Shown: positions 1 through 7,455 of the stretch, piece after piece | How the letters are laid out: every line of letters begins with the position of its first letter | Position numbering within the stretch: the first letter of the stretch is position 1 | Origin: Pelomonas sp052436255 | GTDB taxonomy: Bacteria; Pseudomonadota; Gammaproteobacteria; Burkholderiales; Burkholderiaceae_C | Direction: 5' to 3' | NCBI GenBank assembly: GCA_052436255.1 | Contig: JBQVNP010000102.1 | Span: 1 to 18,504 of the forward strand | Length of the DNA: 18,504 nt | Program-made: the position numbers and the translations under genes | The notes under the pieces: generated by a model | What the model was told of the DNA's origin: nothing | What the model saw: only the letters and a program-made list of their open reading frames with translations | Database searches by the model: none

Positions 1-1
1 G

Positions 2-1528
2 GACATCGCGCTGCCGCTGCCGCCGCGGCTGCTGCAGACCGAGCTGACGGGCTGGACCCTGGCCGGCCTGGACCCGCGCGGCCAGAGCACCGGCGCGATC
101 TCGCTCAGCCGCGAAGCCGTGGCCGGCAGCGCGCGTGCCGAGGACGCCGGTACGCAGCGCGACGCGCTGCCACCGCTGGTGCGCGTGGACCGGCGCCTGG
201 AGCTGGGCCTGCGCTGGCAGGTGCAGACACGCATCGAGCGCATCGCCCCCAGTCGTGCGCCGCTGCGGGTGCGCTGGGCGCTGCTGCCCGGCGAGGCCGT
301 GGGCGATGCACGCGTGACGGTGGACGACGGCTTTGCCAGCGTGCAGCTCGGCGGCGATGAGGCGGCCGAGGTTGCCAGCAGCCTGCCGCCGAGCGCGGCG
401 CTGACGCTCATGGCCGGCAAGGAGCCCCACCAGGTCGAGCGCTGGACGCTGGCGGCGTCGCCGCAATGGCATGTCGAGCCCAGCGGCCTGGCGGCCACGG
501 CCCTGCAGCAGGGCGGCGAATGGCTGCCCGAATGGCGGCCCTGGCCCGGCGAGACGCTCAAGCTGGCCGTCAGCAAACCGGCCGGTGTGGGCGGCCAGAC
601 CTTGACGCTGGACAGCGCGCGCACCGAAGTGACGCCTGGCGAGCGCAGCAGCGACGTGCAGCTGCAGCTGATGCTGCGCAGCAGCCTGGGCGGGCCGCAT
701 GCGCTCAAGCTGCCGGCGGGGGCCGAGCTGCTGGGCGTGAGCATCAACGGCACCACGCTGGCCCTGCAGCTGCGCGACGGCGCGCTGAGCCTGCCACTGA
801 CGCCCGGCGCGCAGCAGGTTGTGATCCGCTGGCGCGAAGCCGTGGGCATGGGCACGCTGTGGCGGCACGAGGGCCTGGCGCTCGGGCTGCCCGGGGTCAA
901 CGACAGCCTGATGCTGAACGTGCCGCAGGACCGCATCGTGCTGGCCGTCGGCGGGCCGCCCATCGGGCCGGCCGTGCTGATCTGGGGCGTGCTGGCCGTG
1001 GTGCTGGTGCTGGCGTGGTTCGCACCGCGTGGCCTGCCCGGGGTGATGGGACGGCCGGCATGGCTGGTGCTGGCGCTCGGCGTGGCGCCCGTGTCCTTCG
1101 GCGCGCTGGCCGTGCTGGCGGCGTGGTTCAGCGCACTGGAGGCGCGGCGACGCTGGGGCGGCGGTGGCAACCGGCGCGGCCTGCGCATCGCCGTGCAGCT
1201 GCTGCTGGTGCTGTGGACGCTGTTCGCCATCGGCGCGCTGCTGGACGTGCTGCGCACCGGCTTGCTGGGCTACCCCGACCTGCTCGTCGCCGGGCCGGGG
1301 TCGAGCAGCCATCTGCTGAGCTGGACGGCCGACCGCTTCACCGAACACACCGCCACGGCCTGGGTGCTGAGCGCACCGGTGTGGCTGTACCGCGTGCTGA
1401 TGCTGGCCTGGGCACTGTGGCTGGCGGCGTCGCTGCTGCGCTGGGTCGGCTGGGCCTGGGCTGCGTTCAGCGCGGGCGGCGCCTGGCCGGCGAAGGCGAA
1501 CACCGAGCAGGAGGGGACGGATCGCTAA
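2..1528 (+). CDS. C-terminal part of a large membrane-anchored protein, function unknown (5' end outside window)
   Basis: The frame is open from base 2 to the TAA at 1526-1528, giving 508 visible residues, and no start is needed inside the window; a GTG at 119 is only an internal codon. The first roughly 350 residues are soluble, rich in alternating hydrophobic and polar positions, and look like beta-sandwich domains, with short motifs such as GVSINGTTL. The last roughly 190 residues hold about four hydrophobic helices (around LIWGVLAVVLVLAW, AWLVLALGVAPVSFGALAVL, IAVQLLLVLWTLFAIG and the Trp-rich stretch before the end). The likely layout is a large periplasmic part followed by a C-terminal membrane bundle. 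I do not recognise the family. The decayed fragment that follows begins within a few bases of the stop, so the gene end may sit at an old recombination junction. Confidence 0.75.
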   Translation, partial: DIALPLPPRLLQTELTGWTLAGLDPRGQSTGAISLSREAVAGSARAEDAGTQRDALPPLVRVDRRLELGLRWQVQTRIERIAPSRAPLRVRWALLPGEAVGDARVTVDDGFASVQLGGDEAAEVASSLPPSAALTLMAGKEPHQVERWTLAASPQWHVEPSGLAATALQQGGEWLPEWRPWPGETLKLAVSKPAGVGGQTLTLDSARTEVTPGERSSDVQLQLMLRSSLGGPHALKLPAGAELLGVSINGTTLALQLRDGALSLPLTPGAQQVVIRWREAVGMGTLWRHEGLALGLPGVNDSLMLNVPQDRIVLAVGGPPIGPAVLIWGVLAVVLVLAWFAPRGLPGVMGRPAWLVLALGVAPVSFGALAVLAAWFSALEARRRWGGGGNRRGLRIAVQLLLVLWTLFAIGALLDVLRTGLLGYPDLLVAGPGSSSHLLSWTADRFTEHTATAWVLSAPVWLYRVLMLAWALWLAASLLRWVGWAWAAFSAGGAWPAKANTEQEGTDR

Positions 1529-1529
1529 G

Positions 1530-1690
1530 GCCACCACCGTCGTGACGGCGGCGGACGACCGCTACAAGCATGTCGACGCCGCCATGGCCGTCATCCAAGC
1601 CTCGGGCCTGCGCTGCGAGGTGCACGCGTTGGGCACCGTCGTCGAAGGCCCGCCCGTGTGGACGACTTGGTGCGCAAGTTGCGTAAGTGA
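1530..1690 (+). pseudogene. Remnant of a YkoF/MTH1187-like thiamine-binding protein
   Basis: Reading from 1539 gives VVTAADDRYKHVDAAMAVIQ, then ASGLRCEVHALGTVVEGPP. Families of small thiamine-binding proteins (YkoF/MTH1187 type) have the same order: a 'YV-x-A-x-x-VIQ-SGL' helix, then 'Y-E-V-x-x-x-GT-x-x-EG'. There is no start codon or N-terminal strand; the similarity begins a few bases after the upstream stop. After VEGPP the frame degrades. A shift to the next frame gives LVRKLRK and a TGA at 1688-1690, as if a base or codon had been lost near 1660. Truncated at both ends and frameshifted, it is best called a gene relic. The family assignment is from memory of the motif pattern and is moderate. 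Confidence 0.45.
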
Positions 1691-1996
1691 CCCGCTTTGA
1701 TGCGGTCGCTGCGCCTTGCGCCGCATGGCCCGTCTTCATACCCAGAGAAATATCAATTCTTATAAATATTAGTAAAACGATATAATGGCGACGATGGTGG
1801 CGCCATGGTCGCCGCCCACGGCAACCGCGTGCGGTGCCGTCGCCAAGGCTGGTTGCACACGTGCACGCCGCCATCCCGCGCGCCCACGATCTGGTCCTGC
1901 CCGATCAGTTCAAGCGTGTTATTCGCTGCGGACTTCCATTCGCAGATTCGAAATCCGCATCCCTGACGGTGCGGCCATACCCAGAAAGGCTCGCCG
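1691..1996 (+). other. Non-coding stretch: AT-rich promoter and about 200-nt leader
   Basis: No convincing gene lies here. From left to right the stretch holds a stem-loop ATGCGG (1700-1705) / CCGCAT (1721-1726) after the gene relic, the AT-rich promoter, the dyad at 1787-1813, and a near-dyad GCAGATT-CGA-AATCCGC (1942-1958) about 40 nt before the start codon of the RRM gene. Open frames crossing it are rich in Arg and Ala with no recognisable motif and run into the RRM start, so I treat them as chance. A long structured leader before a small RRM protein would be consistent with temperature or growth control, as in cold-shock mRNAs, but that is inference. Confidence 0.4.
1757..1786 (+). promoter_or_regulatory. 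Probable sigma-70 promoter for the RRM protein gene
   Basis: A perfect TATAAT lies at 1781-1786 within the only strongly AT-rich stretch of the window (about 1742-1786). A weak -35 candidate, TTCTTA at 1757-1762, is 18 bp upstream. A dyad, GGCGAC-G-ATGG / CCAT-G-GTCGCC (1787-1813), begins directly after the -10 and overlaps the expected start site near 1793, so it may be an operator or a 5'-end stem-loop. The resulting leader to the ATG at 1997 would be about 200 nt. Confidence 0.5.
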
Positions 1997-2347
1997 ATGA
2001 GCAGCAAGATTTATGTGGGCAACCTGCCCTACTCCGTGACCGATGCCAGCCTGAGGAGCAACTTCGCCGAGTTCGGCAGCGTCGCCTCTGCCAAGGTGAT
2101 GATGGACCGTGAGACCGGCAGCTCCAAGGGCTTTGGATTCGTGGAAATGGCGTCTGCCGAGCTGGCGCAGGCCGCCATCTCGGCCCTGAACGGCATGTCC
2201 GTCGATGGCCGCTCCATCGTCGTGAGCCTGGCCCGACCGCGCGAAGCAAGCGCAGCGTCGAATGGCTATGGTGCCGGCGGGTTCACCGCGACCAAGCGCA
2301 CCGACGTTGGCTATGGCACGGGCGGCTTCGGCGGCGGTCGCTACTGA
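1997..2347 (+). CDS. Small RRM-domain RNA-binding protein with glycine-rich tail
   Basis: The product is 116 residues with one RNA recognition motif. RNP2 is IYVGNL (5-10) and RNP1 is KGFGFVEM (44-51), with the aromatic residues that stack on RNA bases in place. After about residue 80 the chain becomes Gly/Ala-rich (GYGAGGF, GYGTGGFGGGRY), as in the glycine-rich cold-inducible RNA-binding proteins of cyanobacteria and proteobacteria. The start ATG at 1997 is preceded by GAAAGG eight bases upstream. It is a single-gene unit with its own AT-rich promoter, long leader and intrinsic terminator. The likely role is a cytoplasmic RNA chaperone; specific targets cannot be read from sequence. Confidence 0.93.
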   Translation: MSSKIYVGNLPYSVTDASLRSNFAEFGSVASAKVMMDRETGSSKGFGFVEMASAELAQAAISALNGMSVDGRSIVVSLARPREASAASNGYGAGGFTATKRTDVGYGTGGFGGGRY

Positions 2348-2368
2348 ACCAGCGGCTCCGCGCGAATG

Positions 2369-2395
2369 ACCGGCTCTCCTGAGCCGGTTTTTTTT
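2369..2395 (+). terminator. Rho-independent terminator of the RRM gene
   Basis: A perfect 8-bp stem ACCGGCTC (2369-2376) / GAGCCGGT (2381-2388) with loop TCCT runs straight into eight T residues (2388-2395), 21 bases after the RRM stop. It lies 24 bp from the convergent stop of the YihY-like gene and would mainly serve the plus strand because the T tract is on that side. Confidence 0.93.
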
Positions 2396-2419
2396 CGCCT
2401 TGGCCGCGCACGGCCCGCC

Positions 2420-3295
2420 TCACGTCTCCCCCAGCCGCTCGAACTCCGCAATCACCTGGGCCCCAAACAGCAGCAGCGCCGCCGCGACCTCCAGGCTCAG
2501 CAGCACGGCGATGGCGGTGGTCAGCGAGCCGTAGACGGTGCCGATGGCCGATAGCGTGCCGAAGTACCAGACCAGCACGTGGCGCGACAGCTCCCACAGC
2601 AGCGCCGCCGCCAGTGCGCCGATCAGGGCCAGCGGCAGCGAGGGCCGGCCGACCGGCATGACCATGTAGACCGAGGCCAGCACGAAGACCTCGCCGGCGA
2701 AGCCGAGCAGGTAGAGCATGACGCCCGACAGGCCGTCGAGCGACCAGCTGTGGCCCACGAACTCCACCTCGCGTTGCCCCAGCGCCTGGAAGCTGCCCGC
2801 CACCAGCGTGACCAGCAGCAGGCCGACGCTCAGGCACAGGATGTAGAGGTAGGGGATCAGCACCGACACCATGAAGTGCCGGCTGTGCGATTTGCGGCGG
2901 TGGTGGAAGATGGCCCGCATCGCGCTCTCCAGCACCGAGAAGGCCAGCGAGCTGAAGAACAGCATGCTGATCAGCAGCACCCAGCCCATCACATCCCGGT
3001 GGGCCAGGAAGCGCGCCAGCTCGGCCACCACCGCGGTCGACTGGCCCGGCACCAGCCAGGCCAGGTAACGCCCGACGGTCTGCAGCAGTTGCTCCTGCTC
3101 GACCCAGTGCGACAGCGCGATGACGCTGAGGATGAGCAGCGGCACGATGGACAACAGCGCGTAGTAGGCCACGGCGCCGGCCAGCAACAGGCCCTGGTTG
3201 GCCCGGAAGGCCTTGAGGGTGTGCCAGAAGAAGCCCCAGGGGTCCTGCAGGAGCCGCGTGGTCTGGTGTGCGAATTGGCGGGCGAGAAAACGCAT
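2420..3295 (-). CDS. YihY/BrkB family inner-membrane protein
   Basis: The product is 291 residues starting MRFLARQFAHQ. The frame is open further upstream to a GTG at 3427, but that extension is Arg-rich, lacks family similarity and would overlap the divergent gene, so I chose the ATG at 3293-3295. The segment AGAVAYYALLSIVPLLILSV near the N-terminus is the family hallmark. About six membrane helices follow, and the end YGSLTTAIAVLLSLEVAAAL...LLFGAQVIAEFERL matches the usual last helix and cytoplasmic tail. The family was once annotated as ribonuclease BN, which is now considered wrong; its function is unsettled, with envelope or transport roles suggested. No strong ribosome-binding site is visible. 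It is divergent from the AI-2E transporter and probably monocistronic. Confidence 0.9.
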   Translation of the reverse strand: MRFLARQFAHQTTRLLQDPWGFFWHTLKAFRANQGLLLAGAVAYYALLSIVPLLILSVIALSHWVEQEQLLQTVGRYLAWLVPGQSTAVVAELARFLAHRDVMGWVLLISMLFFSSLAFSVLESAMRAIFHHRRKSHSRHFMVSVLIPYLYILCLSVGLLLVTLVAGSFQALGQREVEFVGHSWSLDGLSGVMLYLLGFAGEVFVLASVYMVMPVGRPSLPLALIGALAAALLWELSRHVLVWYFGTLSAIGTVYGSLTTAIAVLLSLEVAAALLLFGAQVIAEFERLGET

Positions 3296-3418
3296 GGCTG
3301 GCAGCCTAACGCGGGGCCGGCGCGCAATTCGCGCACGGCCCGCACGCGGCCTATGCGCTGACAGCTGCGCAGATTCCCCGCCGACAGACGACGCCGCGCG
3401 CCACGGCGACCCTTCAGC

Positions 3419-4594
3419 ATGGACCACCCGACCGCCCAGACCCTGACGCCCGAGCTACCGGCCGCCATAGCGCCCGAGGTGGAGCCTTCCGCGGCGGCGG
3501 TGCCGATGTCGGTGCGCATCCGCAGCTTTTCTTTGGCGGTGATCGCCTTTCTTGCCGTGCTCTACATGCTGCGCTGGGCCAGCACGATCATCGTGCCGGT
3601 GCTGCTGGGCTGGATGTTCAGCCATGCACTCAAGCCCGTGGTCGACCGCATGGAGCGGCTGCGGCTGCCCCGGGCCCTGGCAGCCGGCGTGCTGCTGCTG
3701 AGCCTCGTGGGCGGCTTCGGGGCCACCGGCTACTCGCTGGCCGATGACGCCAGCGCGCTGCTGCAGACGCTGCCCGTGGCGGCGCAAAAGGTGAGGAAGG
3801 CCGTCGCCGCGCACCGCGCCCAAAGCGGCGGCGCTCTCGAACACGTGCAGAAGGCGGCGCTGCAGCTGGAGCAGGCGGCCACAGCCGGCGGGCCGGCGGT
3901 CGCGCCACCGCGGGGTGCCACGCGTGTGGTCATCGAGCGGTCTCATTTCAACCTGCAGGACTACCTCTGGACCGGTACGGTCGGCGTCATCACGTTGATC
4001 GGGCAGGCCGTGGTGGTGTTGTTCATCACCTTCTTCCTGCTCGCCTCGGGCTCACATTTCCGCCGCAAGCTCGCCCACCTGGCCGGGCCGACGTTTGCCA
4101 AGCGGCGGCTCACCGTGCAGACCATGGACGAGATCGGGCTGCAGATCCAGCGGCACCTGATGGTGCAGGTCATGGTGAGCGCCACGGTTGGCCTGACGGT
4201 GTGGCTCGCGTTCACGCTCATCGGACTGGACCACGCAGCCGTCTGGGGTGCTGCCGCCTTCGTGCTGGACTTCATTCCCTACGTCGGTGCCACCATCCTG
4301 GCCGTCGGCTCGGGGCTGATGAGCTTCGTGCAGTTCGGCAACGTCGACATGGTCCTGCTCGTGTCGGGGACGGTACTGGTCGTGCACACCATCTCGGGCA
4401 ACCTGCTGATGCCCTGGCTCAGCAGCCGCAACACGCGCATGAACGCCGTGACGGTGTTCATCGGCGTGCTGGCCTTCGGCTGGCTGTGGGGCCTGCTGGG
4501 GCTGCTGCTCGCCGTGCCCATCCTGGCCAGCGTCAAGGCGGTGTGCGACCGGGTCGACGAGCTCAAGCCCGTCGGGGAGCTGATGGGCGCCTGA
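3419..4594 (+). CDS. AI-2E family transporter (TqsA/PerM type)
   Basis: The product is 391 residues. It has an N-terminal Pro/Ala-rich cytoplasmic tail (1-32), a first hydrophobic pair (about 36-72), a third helix (about 86-106), an extended soluble loop (about 110-182) with an Ala/Gln-rich helix, and then the conserved C-terminal half. There DFIPYVG (284-290), GNLLMPWL (327-334) and GWLWGLLGLLLAVPIL (354-369) are typical family motifs. Members range from AI-2 exporters to Na+/H+ antiporters and many are uncharacterised, so the substrate cannot be assigned. The ATG at 3419 has only a weak ribosome-binding site (GGCGACCC). It diverges from the YihY-like gene across 123 bp that contain no clear promoter motif. 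Its stop is eight bases from the stop of the convergent gene. Confidence 0.9.
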   Translation: MDHPTAQTLTPELPAAIAPEVEPSAAAVPMSVRIRSFSLAVIAFLAVLYMLRWASTIIVPVLLGWMFSHALKPVVDRMERLRLPRALAAGVLLLSLVGGFGATGYSLADDASALLQTLPVAAQKVRKAVAAHRAQSGGALEHVQKAALQLEQAATAGGPAVAPPRGATRVVIERSHFNLQDYLWTGTVGVITLIGQAVVVLFITFFLLASGSHFRRKLAHLAGPTFAKRRLTVQTMDEIGLQIQRHLMVQVMVSATVGLTVWLAFTLIGLDHAAVWGAAAFVLDFIPYVGATILAVGSGLMSFVQFGNVDMVLLVSGTVLVVHTISGNLLMPWLSSRNTRMNAVTVFIGVLAFGWLWGLLGLLLAVPILASVKAVCDRVDELKPVGELMGA

Positions 4595-4606
4595 GGCGCA
4601 CCTCAG
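4591..4606. terminator. Stem-loop formed by two convergent stop codons
   Basis: CTGAGG (4591-4596), loop CGCA, CCTCAG (4601-4606) is a perfect 6-bp dyad. The TGA of the AI-2E gene (4592-4594) and the TGA of the minus-strand gene (plus-strand TCA, 4603-4605) form opposite arms. There is no T tract on either side, so it is at best a weak bidirectional terminator or 3'-end stabiliser. Confidence 0.35.
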
Positions 4607-5373
4607 CCGCCGCGCCGCTGCAGGTCGTAGTCGCGCAGTGAACGCAGCAGCGCCTGCTGGCGCACGCCGGGCTGCAACTGGCGCGCCACCTGTTCAAAGC
4701 GGCCGACGTTGCCGGCGTTGAGGAAGGGCCCGATGTTCTCGGCCACCGACTGCGCGGCCTGCCAGCCACCGGTGTGGACCAGGCCGATGAACATGTCGTC
4801 ATAACCGCTGGTCATGCCCAGCTGCTGCCATTGCCGCAGCACCGGGTAGGCCTTGGCCAGCAGCACGGCGTCGTAGGTCTTGGAAAGGGCCGCCACGGCC
4901 GCGCCGGCGGTTTCGGCCGACGGCGGCAGCCGCGCCGCCAATGCCAGCGCCGCGGCCTGCACATGGCCGTCGGGGAAGGCAAGCAGCTCGCGTGCCCAGC
5001 TGGCCTGCTCGGCAGGGCTGCCCTGCGCGGCGAGGCGGTCCAGCTGGCCGAGCAGCAGGCGCACCACCTCGAAATGCTCGTCCATGCCCTCGCCGCGCGT
5101 CAGCCGGCAGCTGTGGGTGGCGTAGCACTGCGTCAACGTGCGCAGCGCCTGCGCGGGCGCGGCAGTGGTCAGCGAAGCGACGGCGGCCGGCTCCACCGCC
5201 GTGGCCACGGTCGATGCGGTTGGCTCGGCCCACGCCAGCGGCGAGGCGCTGGCGGGCAGGGCGGGCGCTGCCGGGCGCGCGGCCGCGACGGCATTGGCCG
5301 GGCCCTCGCGTTGGGTCCACACAATCCCGGCCGTCAGCGCAGCAGCCGCAGCCAGCGCCAGTGGGAGCTTCAT
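4603..5373 (-). CDS. Exported protein of unknown function, alpha-helical
   Basis: The product is 256 residues. MKLPLALAAAAALTAGIVWT is an N-terminal signal peptide or membrane anchor, followed by an Ala/Pro-rich linker to about residue 75. The remaining roughly 180 residues are predicted helical, with repeated 'LxxAxALAARLP'-like stretches and two cysteines in CYATHSC that could form a disulfide. I do not recognise a family. The start ATG at 5371-5373 lies 13 bp after the stop of the lysozyme-like gene and has no strong ribosome-binding site, so translation may depend on coupling. The operon position suggests it acts in the envelope with the upstream protein, perhaps as an accessory or inhibitor; this is inference only. 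Confidence 0.75.
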   Translation of the reverse strand: MKLPLALAAAAALTAGIVWTQREGPANAVAAARPAAPALPASASPLAWAEPTASTVATAVEPAAVASLTTAAPAQALRTLTQCYATHSCRLTRGEGMDEHFEVVRLLLGQLDRLAAQGSPAEQASWARELLAFPDGHVQAAALALAARLPPSAETAGAAVAALSKTYDAVLLAKAYPVLRQWQQLGMTSGYDDMFIGLVHTGGWQAAQSVAENIGPFLNAGNVGRFEQVARQLQPGVRQQALLRSLRDYDLQRRGG

Positions 5374-5386
5374 CGTCTGCGTCCGG

Positions 5387-7444
5387 TCAGGGCTGCAAGG
5401 CCAGGAAGGCCGCTGCCGGCCAGCGGTTGCCGCGGCAGTAGGCGGCGTTGCCGGAGCGCGTCAGGCAGGCGTTGACGAGGGCCGTGCCGAAGGGCCCGTA
5501 GACATCGGTCTCGGCTGCGCCGTTGCGCGTGACGGTCTCCGTGCAATGGAAGCGATGCGCCGCGGAGCGCGCCGCGCCGCGCGGGCAGTCGCCATTGCCG
5601 TTGGCCGCGGCGGCCAGGGCCTTGCTCCAGATCGGCATCGCGACCGCGACGCCGTCAACGACGGTGGCGCGGTTGGCCGTGCAGACCGCACCGCCACCGG
5701 CATCCACGCAGGCCTGCACGGCTGCGGCGGTGAAGGGCCCGTAGGCCTGGCTGGCGCTGGTGCACTGGCGCACGTGGGCGTCGTAGCGCGTGCCGTTGGG
5801 GCAGTGCGCGTGCTTGGCCGGCACCGGTGCGGCGGCCGGCACGGCCCAGCTTGCCAACGTCGACACCGGATAGAGGTTGCCGGCGAAGATCCAGCCTTCG
5901 CGCAGCACGCCGTCGTTGTGCAGGTACTCGACGCGGTAGTAGAGGTTGTTGGCCGAGGCCGTGCCGAACACCTCCTTGACCTGCACCGGCGTGCCGGCCG
6001 GGATGGCGATGAGCAGCGCGCCGCCGGGCGTGGCGCGCATGTTGAGGTTGGGCACCACCTTGACCCAGTCGCCCGCGTGGGCGATGGCGCCCGCACCGGC
6101 AGGTGCGGCGCCGACCGCCAGCGAGGCGTGCGTGGCCGCCGTGCCGGCGTCGATCCAGCCATCGGTCAGCGCACCGTTGATCAACGCACGGATGCGGTAC
6201 AGCCGGTGCTGCTGCACGGCACCGCTGACCATGAAGTCCAGCACCTGGTAGCTGCCAGCCTCGGCCAGGCCGAGCACCATGCCGTCGGGCGCGGAGCGCA
6301 ACTCCAGCGGCCGCAGTGTGGCAATCGCGCTGGCCAGCGACTGCAGGCCCGCCACCTGCGCGCGGCAGAGCTGGTGGCGGTTGTGGTCGACACGGGCATA
6401 AGCGGCGGTCTGCGCGACATAGACCTGCGTGACGCTGCTGTCGTCAGAGCTTGCCCGACCCGCCAGGCAGGCGGCGTCACGCATGTCGTCCACGCATTCC
6501 AGCGTGCTGCCGTTGAGCACGCAGGCGGCTGCACCCACCTGCAGCAGCTTGCCGGCCTCGACGGTGCCGCCCGTGGGCACGGGGCATAGCGGGCCGTTGT
6601 CCATCAGGCAGTCCACGTCGATGCCGGCGGGCTTGGCGAGGTCGGCGATGTCGACCAGCCACAGCCGGGCGTCGTAGTTGTCGCGGTAGCCGTTGTCCTT
6701 GGCCACGTTGACGTCCGCCGCGTTCTGCCAGCGGCAGACCCGTGTCGGGCCGCCGTTGTAGGCCGACCAGGCCGAGCGCGCCCGGCTGCGCCAATAGGCG
6801 TCGACCTCGGCGGTGGTGCCGCTCGGCGTCGTCACGCCGCCCAGGCAGGCATTGGGTGCGGCCTCCCACGCGACGTAATAGATATCGATGGCGTAGGTGA
6901 AGTTCTGCATCATGTTCCAGCCCTTGCCCTGCTGGAGCTGGACGAAGTGATAGCGGTCGTCGACCTGCATCATTCCGTGGCCGTGGCCGCTGTCGCCGCG
7001 CATCATCTTCAGCGTGTACGGCTGGCCCGCCGCGAGCTGGGCGTCGCGGTAGTGCGACCAGAAGGTCTCCTGGCGCAGCGTGGCGTAAGTGCCGCGCTGG
7101 AAGGCCTCCAGCTCACGCGCCGACACGGCCGGCTTGCGCGAGCGCAGGTAGCGCTCGCTGGCGTCGCGTATGACCGGGTACATGGCCTGCATGTAGCGCT
7201 TGCGCTCGTCGACGAGGCTGGCGGACGCGTCACTGAAGATGACGCCGGCGTAGTTGCCACGCACGAAGCTGTCGGGGCCGAAGGCATTGGCGTCGCAGCC
7301 CGACGGCGCGCGGCCATGCGTCCAGGTGCCGCCGACCTTGTTGGTGCAGGCCCAGTCATTGGGCGTGGGCGTGTAGGCGGCCTGCGCCAACCCGGTGAAG
7401 GAGGCGGCGAGGCTCAGGCACAGGGCGCTCAGCAGTTGTTTCAT
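5387..7444 (-). CDS. Exported lysozyme/lytic-transglycosylase-like protein with SH3-like domains and a C-terminal Cys/YGPF repeat pair
   Basis: The product is 685 residues. The signal peptide is 1-22 (cleavage near QAA). Residues 110-260 carry the three landmarks of a lysozyme-like SLT fold in order: a glutamate in RQETFW (E126 as candidate catalytic acid), GHGHGMMQV (153-161, compare GLMQ) and AYNGGP (228-233, compare AYNAGP). Two bacterial SH3-like domains follow (about 376-435 and 458-525, with LNMRATPGG and EGWIFAGNL). The C-terminus has two copies of a roughly 65-residue module: C548, C561, YGPF 568-571, C579, C588, NR 591-592, and C620, C634, YGPF 649-652, C660, C670, NR 673-674. The start ATG at 7442-7444 has an ideal ribosome-binding site (AAGGAGG, five bases upstream); an in-frame upstream extension is not used. 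Likely role: peptidoglycan cleavage in the periplasm or outside the cell. The substrate and the role of the Cys modules are unknown. Confidence 0.82.
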   Translation of the reverse strand: MKQLLSALCLSLAASFTGLAQAAYTPTPNDWACTNKVGGTWTHGRAPSGCDANAFGPDSFVRGNYAGVIFSDASASLVDERKRYMQAMYPVIRDASERYLRSRKPAVSARELEAFQRGTYATLRQETFWSHYRDAQLAAGQPYTLKMMRGDSGHGHGMMQVDDRYHFVQLQQGKGWNMMQNFTYAIDIYYVAWEAAPNACLGGVTTPSGTTAEVDAYWRSRARSAWSAYNGGPTRVCRWQNAADVNVAKDNGYRDNYDARLWLVDIADLAKPAGIDVDCLMDNGPLCPVPTGGTVEAGKLLQVGAAACVLNGSTLECVDDMRDAACLAGRASSDDSSVTQVYVAQTAAYARVDHNRHQLCRAQVAGLQSLASAIATLRPLELRSAPDGMVLGLAEAGSYQVLDFMVSGAVQQHRLYRIRALINGALTDGWIDAGTAATHASLAVGAAPAGAGAIAHAGDWVKVVPNLNMRATPGGALLIAIPAGTPVQVKEVFGTASANNLYYRVEYLHNDGVLREGWIFAGNLYPVSTLASWAVPAAAPVPAKHAHCPNGTRYDAHVRQCTSASQAYGPFTAAAVQACVDAGGGAVCTANRATVVDGVAVAMPIWSKALAAAANGNGDCPRGAARSAAHRFHCTETVTRNGAAETDVYGPFGTALVNACLTRSGNAAYCRGNRWPAAAFLALQP

Positions 7445-7455
7445 CACGGCCTCCT

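Noticed and set aside
1785..2000. Small open frame in the RRM leader (71 codons)
   Set aside because: No ribosome-binding site, Arg/Ala-rich, no motif; it overlaps the RRM start and starts at or before the likely transcript start.
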